A DNA stretch of 11,859 bases from an uncultured Mesorhizobium sp. (GTDB lineage Bacteria > Pseudomonadota > Alphaproteobacteria > Rhizobiales > Rhizobiaceae). Below the pieces are notes generated by a model. It worked only from the letters and a program-made list of their open reading frames with translations. It did no database searches and had not been told where the DNA came from. The stretch's first letter is position 1, and each line of letters begins with the position of its first letter. Of this stretch, positions 5,445-11,859 are shown piece after piece. Position numbers and translations under genes: made by a program. Location: assembly GCA_937958475.1 (NCBI GenBank), contig CALFXR010000071.1:1-11859 (forward strand). The letters are read 5' to 3'.

Positions 5445-7951
5445 CACAGCGCCTCCGGGAACAGGCCGATGACGCCGAAGGTGACGACGGCGGTCACCAG
5501 CATGAAGTGCCAGTAGAGCGCCACATTGTGCAGTTCCATGTCGTAGCGCGGCGTGAGGCGGCCCGCGAGGCTGCGGGCGAGGCAGTAGAGCTGCATCAGG
5601 ACGCCGACGGCGCCGTGCACCGCCGCCCAGATCGCCAGGATCCAGACGATCGCCGGGTAGACATGGGCGGTTGGGTCCAGGCCGGTGGTCCATGGACCGG
5701 CAAGCGCGGCGGCGCAGCCCGCGATCGAGAGGAGCGCGCCGGCGACCAGCAGAACGCGCGCCGCGGTCACGCCGCCGCGCCGGTTGACCTCGCGCGCGCC
5801 CAGCGTCGCCGCCCACGCCGCGGCGAACAGCGCCAGGGCCGCCATCGGCCAGAAGACGCCCGGCCCGGCCACGCCTCCGGTGAAGTCGTCGTGGATCGTC
5901 CAGAAGAAGAAGTAGCCGAACACCAGGCTGGCGAAGGCCGTGCCGTCGCCGGTCATGGTGATGAACATCGCCCACCAGCCGGCCGACTTCACTCCGGACG
6001 TGTAGAGCGGAAGACTGACCCCGCGGCCGATGTCCTTCTCCTCCTTCTCCGGGATCGCGCCGGTTCCGGTCCACAGCCACCAGATGACCGCGGCGACGAA
6101 GGCGACGCCGGCGATGAGGGCGACGATCCACCACTTGAACGTCAACGCCACGAACACCGTGCCCAGCGTCGCCGCGCTGGCGATCGTCAGGTACGAGGTG
6201 CCGCCGACGCGCAGGACCTGCTCCGGCTCGGCGTCGAGCACCGACGTGACCAGCGTCTCGCGATATCCTTCCTCGGCGTGGGGAAGGTACCATTCGCCGG
6301 CGTGAATCGACTTCGCCAGGTCCTTCTGGTCCCACAGCGGATACCGGCTCTCGATGCGGGGGATGGAGCGCATGCCCCAGAGTTCTTCGGGCTGGCCGAT
6401 CCATTCCAGGGTTCCGGCATTCCAGGGATTCGGCTTGCCGCGCGGATGCCTGCGCCGATGCAGCGTCACGTCGACGACCACCGCGAACATGCCGATGCCG
6501 AGCACGACCGCGCCCATGGTGGAGATCAGGTTCAGCCAGTCCCAGCCGATGTCGGCCGGATAGGTGTAGACGCGCCGCGGCATGCCGCGCAGGCCGGTCA
6601 GGTGCATGGGGAAGAAGGTGATGTTGAAGCCGGCGAACATGAACCAGAAGGCCAGCCGGCCGACGCGGTCCGACATCTTCTTCCCGTCGATCAGCGGGTA
6701 ATAGTAGTAGAGGCCGGCGAAGACCGGGAACAGCATGCCGCCGATCAGCACGTAGTGCAGGTGCGCGACGACGAAATAGCTGTCGTGCGCCTGCCAGTCG
6801 AACGGCACCAGCGCCACCATCACGCCGGTCAGCCCGCCCATCACGAAGATCGCCAGGCCGCCCATGGCGAACAGCATCGGCGTCGAGAAGATCACCCGCC
6901 CCGCCAGCATGGTGGCGATGAAGACGAAGATCTGCACGCCGGTGGGGATGGCGACGGCCCCCGAGGCCGCGGAGAAGAAGGCGAGCGAGATCTGCGGCAG
7001 GCCGGTGGCGAACATGTGGTGGACCCACAGGCCGAACGAAAGGAAGCCGGTGCCGACCGCCGCCAGGACGATCCACGAGTAGCCGACGATCGGCCGGCCG
7101 GCGAAGGTCGGGATGATCATCGCCAGCAGCGCGATGGCCGGCAGGAAGATGATGTAGACCTCCGGGTGCCCGAAGATCCAGAAGAGGTGCTGCCACAGCA
7201 GCGGGTCGCCGCCGCGCTGCGGATCGAAGAACGGCCAGTCGAACATGCGCTGCATCTCGAACAGCAGGTCGCCGGCGATCAGCGGCGGGAAGGCGAACAG
7301 GATCATGCCGGCGACGATCAGCAGGTACCAGGCGAACAGCGGCATCAGGTTGACGCGCATGCCCGGCGCGCGGCACTTCATGATGCCGACGATGAGCTCG
7401 ACCGCGGCGGCGAGCGACGCGACCTCGATGAAGGACAGGCCGAGCAGCCAGATGTCGGCGCCGATGCCCGCCTGCTCGCTGGTCGCCAGCGGCGGATACA
7501 TGAACCATCCGGCATTGGGCGCGGCGCCGAAGAAGATCGAGCCGCAGACGAAGGTGCCGCCGATCAGGAAGCTCCAGAAGCCGAAGGCGCCGAGCCGGGG
7601 GAACGGCAGGTCGCGCGCACCCAGCATCGGCGGCAGGAGGAAGATCGCCACGGCCTCGAAGATCGGCACGGCGAAGAGGAACATCATCACCGTGCCGTGC
7701 AGCGTATAGACCTGGTTGTAGGTCTCGGCGGAGAGCAGATCGTTCTCCGGAACCGCGAGCTGCGCACGGATCAGCAGGCCGAGCAGGCCGGCGAACAGCA
7801 TGAAGGCGAAGGCCGCCGAGCCGTACCACAGGCCGACCTGCATGTTGTTGACCGAGGTCCAGTAGCGCCAGCCGCCCGGATTGGCCCAGACCGCGCGAAG
7901 CCGGGCCTCCTCGGCGGCCTTGTCCCGGTCCGGCTTCGGCCGATCGCTCAT
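5444..7951 (-). CDS. ctaD: Cytochrome c oxidase subunit I + III fusion (caa3 type)
   Basis: An 835-residue fusion of the catalytic subunit I (about 25-510) and subunit III (about 650-835) of a heme-copper oxygen reductase in the inner membrane; it reduces O2 to water. Metal ligands are all present: H85 and H399 (heme a), H397 (heme a3), H262, H311 and H312 (CuB), and Y266, the usual partner of the cross-linked His. E264 in GHPEVY marks an A1-type enzyme. D114 (D-channel entry) is present. The usual K-channel lysine is S356, and the two D-channel asparagines are I103 and G121. A soluble linker (505-580, with AGTLEW and MRSIPRIESRYPLWD) joins the halves. About seven helices follow it; the Glu of classic subunit III (SEV) appears as D669. 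The start is the ATG at 7949-7951, sharing ATGA with the coxB stop and preceded by AAGGGG (7957-7962). Confidence 0.95.
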   Translation of the reverse strand: MSDRPKPDRDKAAEEARLRAVWANPGGWRYWTSVNNMQVGLWYGSAAFAFMLFAGLLGLLIRAQLAVPENDLLSAETYNQVYTLHGTVMMFLFAVPIFEAVAIFLLPPMLGARDLPFPRLGAFGFWSFLIGGTFVCGSIFFGAAPNAGWFMYPPLATSEQAGIGADIWLLGLSFIEVASLAAAVELIVGIMKCRAPGMRVNLMPLFAWYLLIVAGMILFAFPPLIAGDLLFEMQRMFDWPFFDPQRGGDPLLWQHLFWIFGHPEVYIIFLPAIALLAMIIPTFAGRPIVGYSWIVLAAVGTGFLSFGLWVHHMFATGLPQISLAFFSAASGAVAIPTGVQIFVFIATMLAGRVIFSTPMLFAMGGLAIFVMGGLTGVMVALVPFDWQAHDSYFVVAHLHYVLIGGMLFPVFAGLYYYYPLIDGKKMSDRVGRLAFWFMFAGFNITFFPMHLTGLRGMPRRVYTYPADIGWDWLNLISTMGAVVLGIGMFAVVVDVTLHRRRHPRGKPNPWNAGTLEWIGQPEELWGMRSIPRIESRYPLWDQKDLAKSIHAGEWYLPHAEEGYRETLVTSVLDAEPEQVLRVGGTSYLTIASAATLGTVFVALTFKWWIVALIAGVAFVAAVIWWLWTGTGAIPEKEEKDIGRGVSLPLYTSGVKSAGWWAMFITMTGDGTAFASLVFGYFFFWTIHDDFTGGVAGPGVFWPMAALALFAAAWAATLGAREVNRRGGVTAARVLLVAGALLSIAGCAAALAGPWTTGLDPTAHVYPAIVWILAIWAAVHGAVGVLMQLYCLARSLAGRLTPRYDMELHNVALYWHFMLVTAVVTFGVIGLFPEAL

Positions 7952-9153
7952 TGCAGCCCCTTCAACCAGGTGGAGATCTCGGCGAGGTCTTCGGCGGAGA
8001 GGCCGGGATAGGCCGGCATCAGGCTTCCGCCCTTGATCGATGCGGAATGGGCGATGAAGCGTTCGAGCGCGTCGGCGTCGTTCTCCATCAGGCCCGCACC
8101 GATGGTGAGGCGCGACCCGACATGGGAAAGGTCGGGACCCGACGTTCCCTGCGCCTGCGTTCCGTCGACGCGATGGCAGCCGCCGCACTTCTCCCGCAGG
8201 AACAGCCCGCGCCCGTTCGAGGCGACGCCGACGCCGGCCGACGGTCGGCCGCGCGCGTCGAGCCATGCCTCGAAGTCGGCCGGCTCCATCGCGATCGCCG
8301 GAAAGGCCATCAACGCATGCGACGTGCCGCAGAATTCTGCGCACTGTCCGCGGTAGGTCCCCGGGCGCGTCGCCCGCAGCGACAGCCGGTTCACGCGGCC
8401 GGGAACGAGGTCCATCTTGCCGCCCAGCGCAGGAATCCAGAACGAATGGATCATGTCGCTGCTCGCCAGGGAGAACTCGACGCGCTCGCCGACGGGCAGC
8501 CTGACCTCGTTGGCCGAAATCACGCGCGTGCCGTCGGGCCTGTGATAGACGACATGCCACCAGAACTGGGCACCCGTGACCTCGATCCGCAGGCGCGCCT
8601 GCTCGGCGGCGGCGAAGGGACGCAATGACGGCATCAGCCACAGCGCATAGCCGAGAAGGGCCGCGAGCACGCTGACCGGGAAGACGACGCCGGCCCAGAC
8701 TATGAGCCTGGCCGCGGCCTTCTCGGACACGGTCCGGCGCTTCCAGCGCGACGCATAGAGCGACAGCGCGACGACTCCCGACCAGACGACGGCGCCGCCG
8801 ATCGTCATCGCCCAGAAGAGCGTCGCCACCTGGCCCGCTTCTTCTCCGGCAGGGTCGAGGGCGGACTGGATTCCGCTGCAGGAGGCGAGAAGGGGCGACA
8901 AGGCCGCCAGCGAGACGGCACGGACCGGCCCGGCGCACCATGCGTCGGCCGGGTCGAGGCAATCAGGGCTTTGTTTCGACTCTCTGCGGATGCGCGTCTC
9001 CCCCGATCGGCGCGCCCAGGCGCCTCTCCGTCGCCGGGAAATGCCGCATCGCGAATATGGTTCCAGGCCAGCTTGTGCCGCGCACCGTGCACATTCCGGG
9101 ATTTTCACGCGGAACGCGGACCCGCAGACCGGCGTTGCGGAAGGTCGCGGCAC
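7948..9153 (-). CDS. coxB: Cytochrome c oxidase subunit II with C-terminal cytochrome c domain; start uncertain
   Basis: This encodes the electron-entry subunit of the caa3 oxidase. Numbered from the GTG at 9153 (401 residues), a lipoprotein-type signal ends at LLASC (C92, codon 8878-8880). Two helices follow at about 107-134 and 149-173, then the cupredoxin domain with complete CuA ligands (H236, C271, E273, C275, H279, M282). A cytochrome c domain carries CGGCH at 323-327 and a probable distal ligand M379 in LMPAYP. The fused heme domain defines the caa3 subtype. It is the first gene of the operon and overlaps ctaD by 4 bases. The true start is unclear: the frame is open to 9153, but residues 1-75 are Arg/Cys-rich and not protein-like, and no ATG, GTG or TTG lies just before the signal. 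The given start is the longest open reading; another GTG lies at 9106-9108. Confidence 0.9.
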   Translation of the reverse strand: MPRPSATPVCGSAFRVKIPECARCAAQAGLEPYSRCGISRRRRGAWARRSGETRIRRESKQSPDCLDPADAWCAGPVRAVSLAALSPLLASCSGIQSALDPAGEEAGQVATLFWAMTIGGAVVWSGVVALSLYASRWKRRTVSEKAAARLIVWAGVVFPVSVLAALLGYALWLMPSLRPFAAAEQARLRIEVTGAQFWWHVVYHRPDGTRVISANEVRLPVGERVEFSLASSDMIHSFWIPALGGKMDLVPGRVNRLSLRATRPGTYRGQCAEFCGTSHALMAFPAIAMEPADFEAWLDARGRPSAGVGVASNGRGLFLREKCGGCHRVDGTQAQGTSGPDLSHVGSRLTIGAGLMENDADALERFIAHSASIKGGSLMPAYPGLSAEDLAEISTWLKGLQ

Positions 9154-9198
9154 CCCGGCGACATCTCCCCGGCGACCGCCGCAGGCGACGGGGTGCCG
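9148..9198. promoter_or_regulatory. Inverted and direct repeats in the coxB / cytochrome b561 divergent region
   Basis: CGGCACCCCG (9148-9157) and CGGGGTGCCG (9189-9198) form a perfect 10-bp inverted repeat separated by 31 bases. Within and beside it, CCCCGGCGAC occurs twice (9153-9162 and 9167-9176), and a third GGCGAC is at 9184-9189, so the hexamer recurs every 13-14 bases. These could be operator sites for a regulator of the divergent genes, or an mRNA hairpin just before the b561 Shine-Dalgarno. No convincing sigma-70 boxes were found. In DNA this G+C-rich, chance repeats are common. Confidence 0.3.
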
Positions 9199-9202
9199 GG
9201 CG

Positions 9203-9207
9203 CGGAG
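9203..9207 (+). promoter_or_regulatory. Ribosome binding site of the cytochrome b561 gene
   Basis: GGAGG lies 6 bases before the ATG at 9214. It fixes the start, since the same frame is open upstream to 8971 with non-protein-like sequence. Confidence 0.75.
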
Positions 9208-9213
9208 GTCGAC

Positions 9214-9762
9214 ATGTCCGGCGAAAGCCGGCCGGCAGAGGAGCGCGGATCATTGGCAACCGACGGGAAGGTTACCGGCTATTCGCGGATGCAGGTGACG
9301 CTGCACTGGATGGTGGTGGTGCTGGTGGCGTTCCAGTTCCTGGCGCATGACGGCATCGAGGATACGTGGCGGGCATTCGTGCGCGGCGAGGAGGCGCCCA
9401 TCGGCAGGGCGACGCTGACCGCCATGCATTGGGCGACCGGCATCCTCGTGCTGCTTCTCGCGCTCCTTCGCATCTGCCTGCGCCTGGGGCGGGGCGCGCC
9501 TTCCCCGCCAGCCGACGAGCCGCGGCTGCTTCAGATGGCGGCGGAGGCGGTGCACGGATCGATCTATGTGTTGCTGCTGTTGCTGCCGGTCACGGGCGCC
9601 GTCGCCTGGTTCCTCGGCGTACGGGCGGCCGCAGACGTCCACGCACTTCTCACCAACCTGCTTCTCGCCGCGATCGTCCTTCACGTCGCCGGTGCGCTGT
9701 TCCAGCATTTCGTGCGCCGGTCGCAGGTGCTGATGCGCATGTTCCGCCCGCAGCGTCCCTGA
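9214..9762 (+). CDS. Cytochrome b561 (bacterial CybB-like, di-heme membrane protein)
   Basis: A 182-residue inner-membrane protein with four helices, of the bacterial cytochrome b561 family, expected to bind two b hemes and move electrons between the quinone pool and a partner. Segments lie at about 29-44 (after YSRMQVTLHW), 70-90 (MHWATGILVLLLALLRICL), 112-135 and 140-165. Expected heme ligands are H31, H72, H143 and H157, one per helix in the family pattern. A soluble N-terminus of about 25 residues precedes the first helix. The ATG at 9214 is chosen for its strong Shine-Dalgarno. It is divergent from the caa3 oxidase operon, so it may share regulation with it. The neighbouring oxidase takes electrons from cytochrome c, so a direct b561-to-oxidase link is only a guess; superoxide or quinone redox roles are alternatives. 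A stretch with no clear gene (191 bases) follows. Confidence 0.9.
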   Translation: MSGESRPAEERGSLATDGKVTGYSRMQVTLHWMVVVLVAFQFLAHDGIEDTWRAFVRGEEAPIGRATLTAMHWATGILVLLLALLRICLRLGRGAPSPPADEPRLLQMAAEAVHGSIYVLLLLLPVTGAVAWFLGVRAAADVHALLTNLLLAAIVLHVAGALFQHFVRRSQVLMRMFRPQRP

Positions 9763-9830
9763 GGACGATCATGATCGCCGGGTCTTGGTCGCCCCTCGGC
9801 CGGGGAGTTGCGGACGCCCCGGGGCGGGCG

Positions 9831-9892
9831 CGGCCGGATCGGCTCGACCGTGAGACGGTTCGTCATCGCTCCGGCCGGTGCCCGTCTTTTTT
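9831..9892 (+). terminator. Possible weak terminator after cytochrome b561
   Basis: CGGCCGGA (9831-9838) pairs with TCCGGCCG (9870-9877). An inner hairpin, ACCGT-GAG-ACGGT, lies between the arms. A run of six T (9887-9892) follows, but 9 bases after the stem. The long loop and the gap make this a weak candidate for a Rho-independent terminator. Upstream at 9816-9825 is the palindrome GCCCCGGGGC, which may add to folding. Confidence 0.3.
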
Positions 9893-9896
9893 CGCG

Positions 9897-9924
9897 TTGG
9901 CCGGACAGTGCGATGCGGTATACA
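9897..9924 (+). promoter_or_regulatory. Candidate promoter for the LuxR-hydrolase gene
   Basis: TTGGCC (9897-9902) and TATACA (9919-9924) are separated by 16 bases, each matching the sigma-70 consensus at four of six positions. The start of transcription would fall near 9931, leaving about 23 bases of leader before the ATG at 9954. This is the only AT-rich stretch in the gap after cytochrome b561. Confidence 0.4.
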
Positions 9925-9953
9925 ACCTGTGCAGAAGAAGAAGTGCACCCCCC

Positions 9954-11708
9954 ATGCCGAGCACGCACGACCTGATCGCCGCCATCTATGCTGCGACCCT
10001 GTCGCCCGACGATTTCACCAGGACGTTCGACAGGCTCGATTCCCTGCTCTTCCTGGGAGAAGACCGCCCCGCCGACGAGCGTGAGGGCGAGAGCCGGCTC
10101 TGCGAGACCGCGCTGTCCCATATCGCGATGGCACGAAGCATCCAGGAACGCATCGGACGTGCCCGGACATACGAGCAGAAGCTGACGTCCATCCTGGAGT
10201 CGGTGCCGAACCCCTCCTACGTCATCACGCGGTCCGAGTCCGTTCTTGCCGCCAACGGCGTGGCGCGGGCGAAGTACGGGCCGACGCCCGCGACGCTGAA
10301 GGATCTTGCCGCCGTCGACGACGTCCACAGGCAGGTGCGCGACTTCCTGAGGAAAGGCGAGGTCAGCAGGCCGCTCGCCGTTTCCGGCCATGGCGACCGG
10401 CCCCGGAAGTCGCAGACCAGCGTCCTGGTGAACAGGATCGACGCGAGCCTCACCGGGGCACCCGAGAGTCTCTTCCTGCTTTCCATCGTCGACATCGGCT
10501 TCGATGGCGAGACGACGGAGCTTTTTCGCGCAACCTATGGCCTCACCCAGGCGGAGACGGAGGTGGCCGTGCTGCTCGCGAGTGGGCTGCGCCTGTCCGA
10601 CATCGCCGCCGAAAGGCGCGTCTCGCTGGAGACGGTGAGGACGCAGATCAAGGTCATCAAGGCCAAGACCTCGGCGCGCGACCTGCCCGGACTGGTGCGG
10701 CTGCTCTGCGGCTTCACCGCCAGCGTGCTGGGGCCGGGCGGCGGCGAGGAAGCGGCGGCGGCGACGGGCCGGACGACGCCGCTGAAGGCGCGCCGGCAGA
10801 TCGCCCTGCGCGACGGCAGGAAGCTGGACTACCTCGAGCAGGGCGCGCGGGATGGCCTGCCCGTCATCCTGCTCCACAATCTACCCTACGGCGCGGAGCT
10901 CCCGGCGGCGGCGATCAGGCAGGCGCACGCCGACAATCTGCGGATCGTCGCACCGTTTCGTCCGGGCTTCGGCAATTCGGATCCCATCGCCGGCATCGAC
11001 GGCGACACGCTGCTGACCGCGGTCGCGGGCGACATTCGCGAACTGATGCAACGCCTGGGCATGGAGAGGGCGGCGGTCGTCAGCCATTCTTCCGGCGCAG
11101 CCTTCGCGCTGCGCTTTGCGAGGCTTTTCCCCGACGCCGTGTCGCGCCTCATCGGCGTCTCGCGCGCGCCGATCTGGCGTGACGAATGGATGGCCCAGAC
11201 GCCCGCCAGGCAGCGCTTCATGCTACGGCTGGCCAAACACAGCCCGCAGCTCCTGCCGGTCGTCTCGTGGGCGATGGTGTCGTGCATGGAGAGCCGCTAC
11301 GCCAGCGAGTTCGTCACCTACAACTGCAAGGACGGCAAGGCCGACAGCGCGGCTCTGCAGCAGAACCCGGAAATCATCGGCCTGATCGCCAACGGCTCGG
11401 TCGACGCGCTGCGCAACGGCGTCGACTGCGTCGGACGCGAATGCCGCATCCTGCTCGACGATTTCTCCGCGGAGGCGCGGGAAAGCCCGCACAAGTTCCA
11501 CATCCTCCACGGCAGCGACGACAGCATCATCCACATCTCCCAGAGCTACGCCTTCGCCGAAGCGGTGCCGGGAACGCAGATCGAGGCGGTCGAGGGAGCA
11601 GGCCAGCTGCTCTTCTACAGCCACTGGCAACATGTGCTGGCGGCCATCAAGCGCGGCAACGCTTCGGCCGCCGCGAAATCCGCCCGGCCCGAGGCGCCGT
11701 CTCCCTAG
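9954..11708 (+). CDS. LuxR-type regulator fused to an alpha/beta-hydrolase domain
   Basis: A 584-residue multidomain protein. Residues 75-180 look PAS-like (YEQKLTSILESVPNPSYVITRSESVLAANG). A LuxR/GerE helix-turn-helix lies at about 197-251 (LTQAETEVAVLLASG, LSDIAAERRVSLETVRT, then VIKAKT), and an Ala/Gly-rich linker at 259-275. An alpha/beta-hydrolase fold runs from about 280 to 565. Its nucleophile elbow reads SHSSG (S379; the first Gly of GxSxG is Ser), the acid is probably D523 in HGSDD, and the place of the catalytic His holds Q551 in EGAGQLLFYSHW. It is therefore likely a DNA-binding protein whose hydrolase fold senses a small molecule; residual catalysis using H557 or H560 cannot be excluded. 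The ATG at 9954 gives MPSTHDLIAAIY; a purine-rich AGAAGAAGAAG lies about 11 bases upstream. The frame is open further upstream, but that part is b561 shadow. Its targets are unknown; the b561 and oxidase genes are candidates. Confidence 0.85.
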   Translation: MPSTHDLIAAIYAATLSPDDFTRTFDRLDSLLFLGEDRPADEREGESRLCETALSHIAMARSIQERIGRARTYEQKLTSILESVPNPSYVITRSESVLAANGVARAKYGPTPATLKDLAAVDDVHRQVRDFLRKGEVSRPLAVSGHGDRPRKSQTSVLVNRIDASLTGAPESLFLLSIVDIGFDGETTELFRATYGLTQAETEVAVLLASGLRLSDIAAERRVSLETVRTQIKVIKAKTSARDLPGLVRLLCGFTASVLGPGGGEEAAAATGRTTPLKARRQIALRDGRKLDYLEQGARDGLPVILLHNLPYGAELPAAAIRQAHADNLRIVAPFRPGFGNSDPIAGIDGDTLLTAVAGDIRELMQRLGMERAAVVSHSSGAAFALRFARLFPDAVSRLIGVSRAPIWRDEWMAQTPARQRFMLRLAKHSPQLLPVVSWAMVSCMESRYASEFVTYNCKDGKADSAALQQNPEIIGLIANGSVDALRNGVDCVGRECRILLDDFSAEARESPHKFHILHGSDDSIIHISQSYAFAEAVPGTQIEAVEGAGQLLFYSHWQHVLAAIKRGNASAAAKSARPEAPSP

Positions 11709-11859
11709 AGCATTTCCGGCGGACATTGGGGCGCTCTGTTTCCCGATGGTGAGGCGATCCGCCGGGAAGGCAGTGAAGGTCGATGTGGTGCATCGACCAA
11801 GTCCGGCTGACGAAGCGGGCGCCCCGCCAGCGGGAAACCCTTCGGGCCGGACGAATTCG
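11709..11859. other. Gene-free end with a hairpin and repeat-like sequence
   Basis: No convincing gene is seen after the LuxR-hydrolase stop. The segment opens with AGAGCATTTCCGG right after the stop codon, reminiscent of AGAGCA-type intergenic repeats found in many Rhizobiales; this comparison is from memory. A perfect 8-bp stem, GGTCGATG/CATCGACC with a 5-base loop, lies at 11778-11798, with no T-run after it, so it is not a standard terminator. An open frame from an ATG at 11746 runs to the window edge (38 codons), and the reverse strand is also open, but neither looks like a known protein. Confidence 0.35.
11778..11798 (+). repeat. Perfect 8-bp inverted repeat with 5-base loop
   Basis: GGTCGATG (11778-11785) and CATCGACC (11791-11798) flank TGGTG. 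It lies 69 bases beyond the LuxR-hydrolase stop. It could help end transcription or stabilise the 3' end of the message, but no U-tract follows. Confidence 0.55.

Noticed and set aside
5061..7829. A single 922-codon minus-strand gene
   Set aside because: Only its last 127 codons are protein-like; the rest is an out-of-frame reading of ctaD.
5507..8011. Plus-strand open frame of 834 codons opposite ctaD and the end of coxB
   Set aside because: The product is a Gln/Arg/Asp/His/Glu-rich string with no recognisable fold, while the opposite strand encodes a complete oxidase with all metal ligands.
9816..9825. GCCCCGGGGC perfect palindrome as an operator
   Set aside because: A 10-bp palindrome of only G and C is expected by chance in DNA of this composition and lacks a partner site.
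9366..9953. N-terminal extension of the LuxR-hydrolase protein
   Set aside because: The frame is open here, but it overlaps cytochrome b561 out of frame and reads as Arg-rich sequence; the ATG at 9954 starts the protein-like region.

Overview
The window is GC-rich (by eye well over 60% G+C) DNA with tightly packed, operon-like genes. Protein style (GcvA-type LysR, fused caa3 oxidase subunits, PF09678-type CtaG) suggests an alphaproteobacterium, probably of the Rhizobiales/Hyphomicrobiales. This assignment is inferred from gene content and codon use, not from a marker gene. No rRNA, tRNA, CRISPR array or intact insertion sequence was found.

Layout. (1) Bases 1-83 hold the last residues of a plus-strand gene. 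(2) Bases 94-3367, minus strand, form a two-gene catabolic unit: an acyl-CoA dehydrogenase followed 22 bases later by an NDP-forming acyl-CoA synthetase. A GcvA-like LysR regulator (3463-4353) is divergent. The gene between them carries ATTAG/CTAAT boxes that look like its operator. Together they resemble a small locus for activating and oxidising an organic acid; the substrate cannot be read from sequence. (3) Bases 4408 to about 9153, minus strand, form a caa3-type cytochrome c oxidase operon, in transcription order: subunit II with a C-terminal cytochrome c domain (coxB), a subunit I + III fusion (ctaD/E), an uncharacterised 127-residue three-helix membrane protein, and the assembly factor CtaG. 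Each adjacent pair overlaps (4, 1 and 13 bases), indicating translational coupling. (4) Divergent from this operon is a plus-strand cytochrome b561 (9214-9762). (5) Bases 9954-11708 encode a 584-residue fusion of a PAS-like region, a LuxR-type helix-turn-helix and an alpha/beta-hydrolase domain. (6) The last 150 bases have no convincing gene and look like intergenic repeat material.

The most unusual points are the LuxR-hydrolase hybrid, whose hydrolase triad looks degenerate (Gln at the usual His position), so it may be a ligand sensor rather than an enzyme; and the oxidase subunit I, which keeps all metal ligands but lacks the canonical K-channel lysine and both D-channel asparagines by eye alignment. 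The start of coxB is unresolved: no good start codon lies just before its lipoprotein signal.
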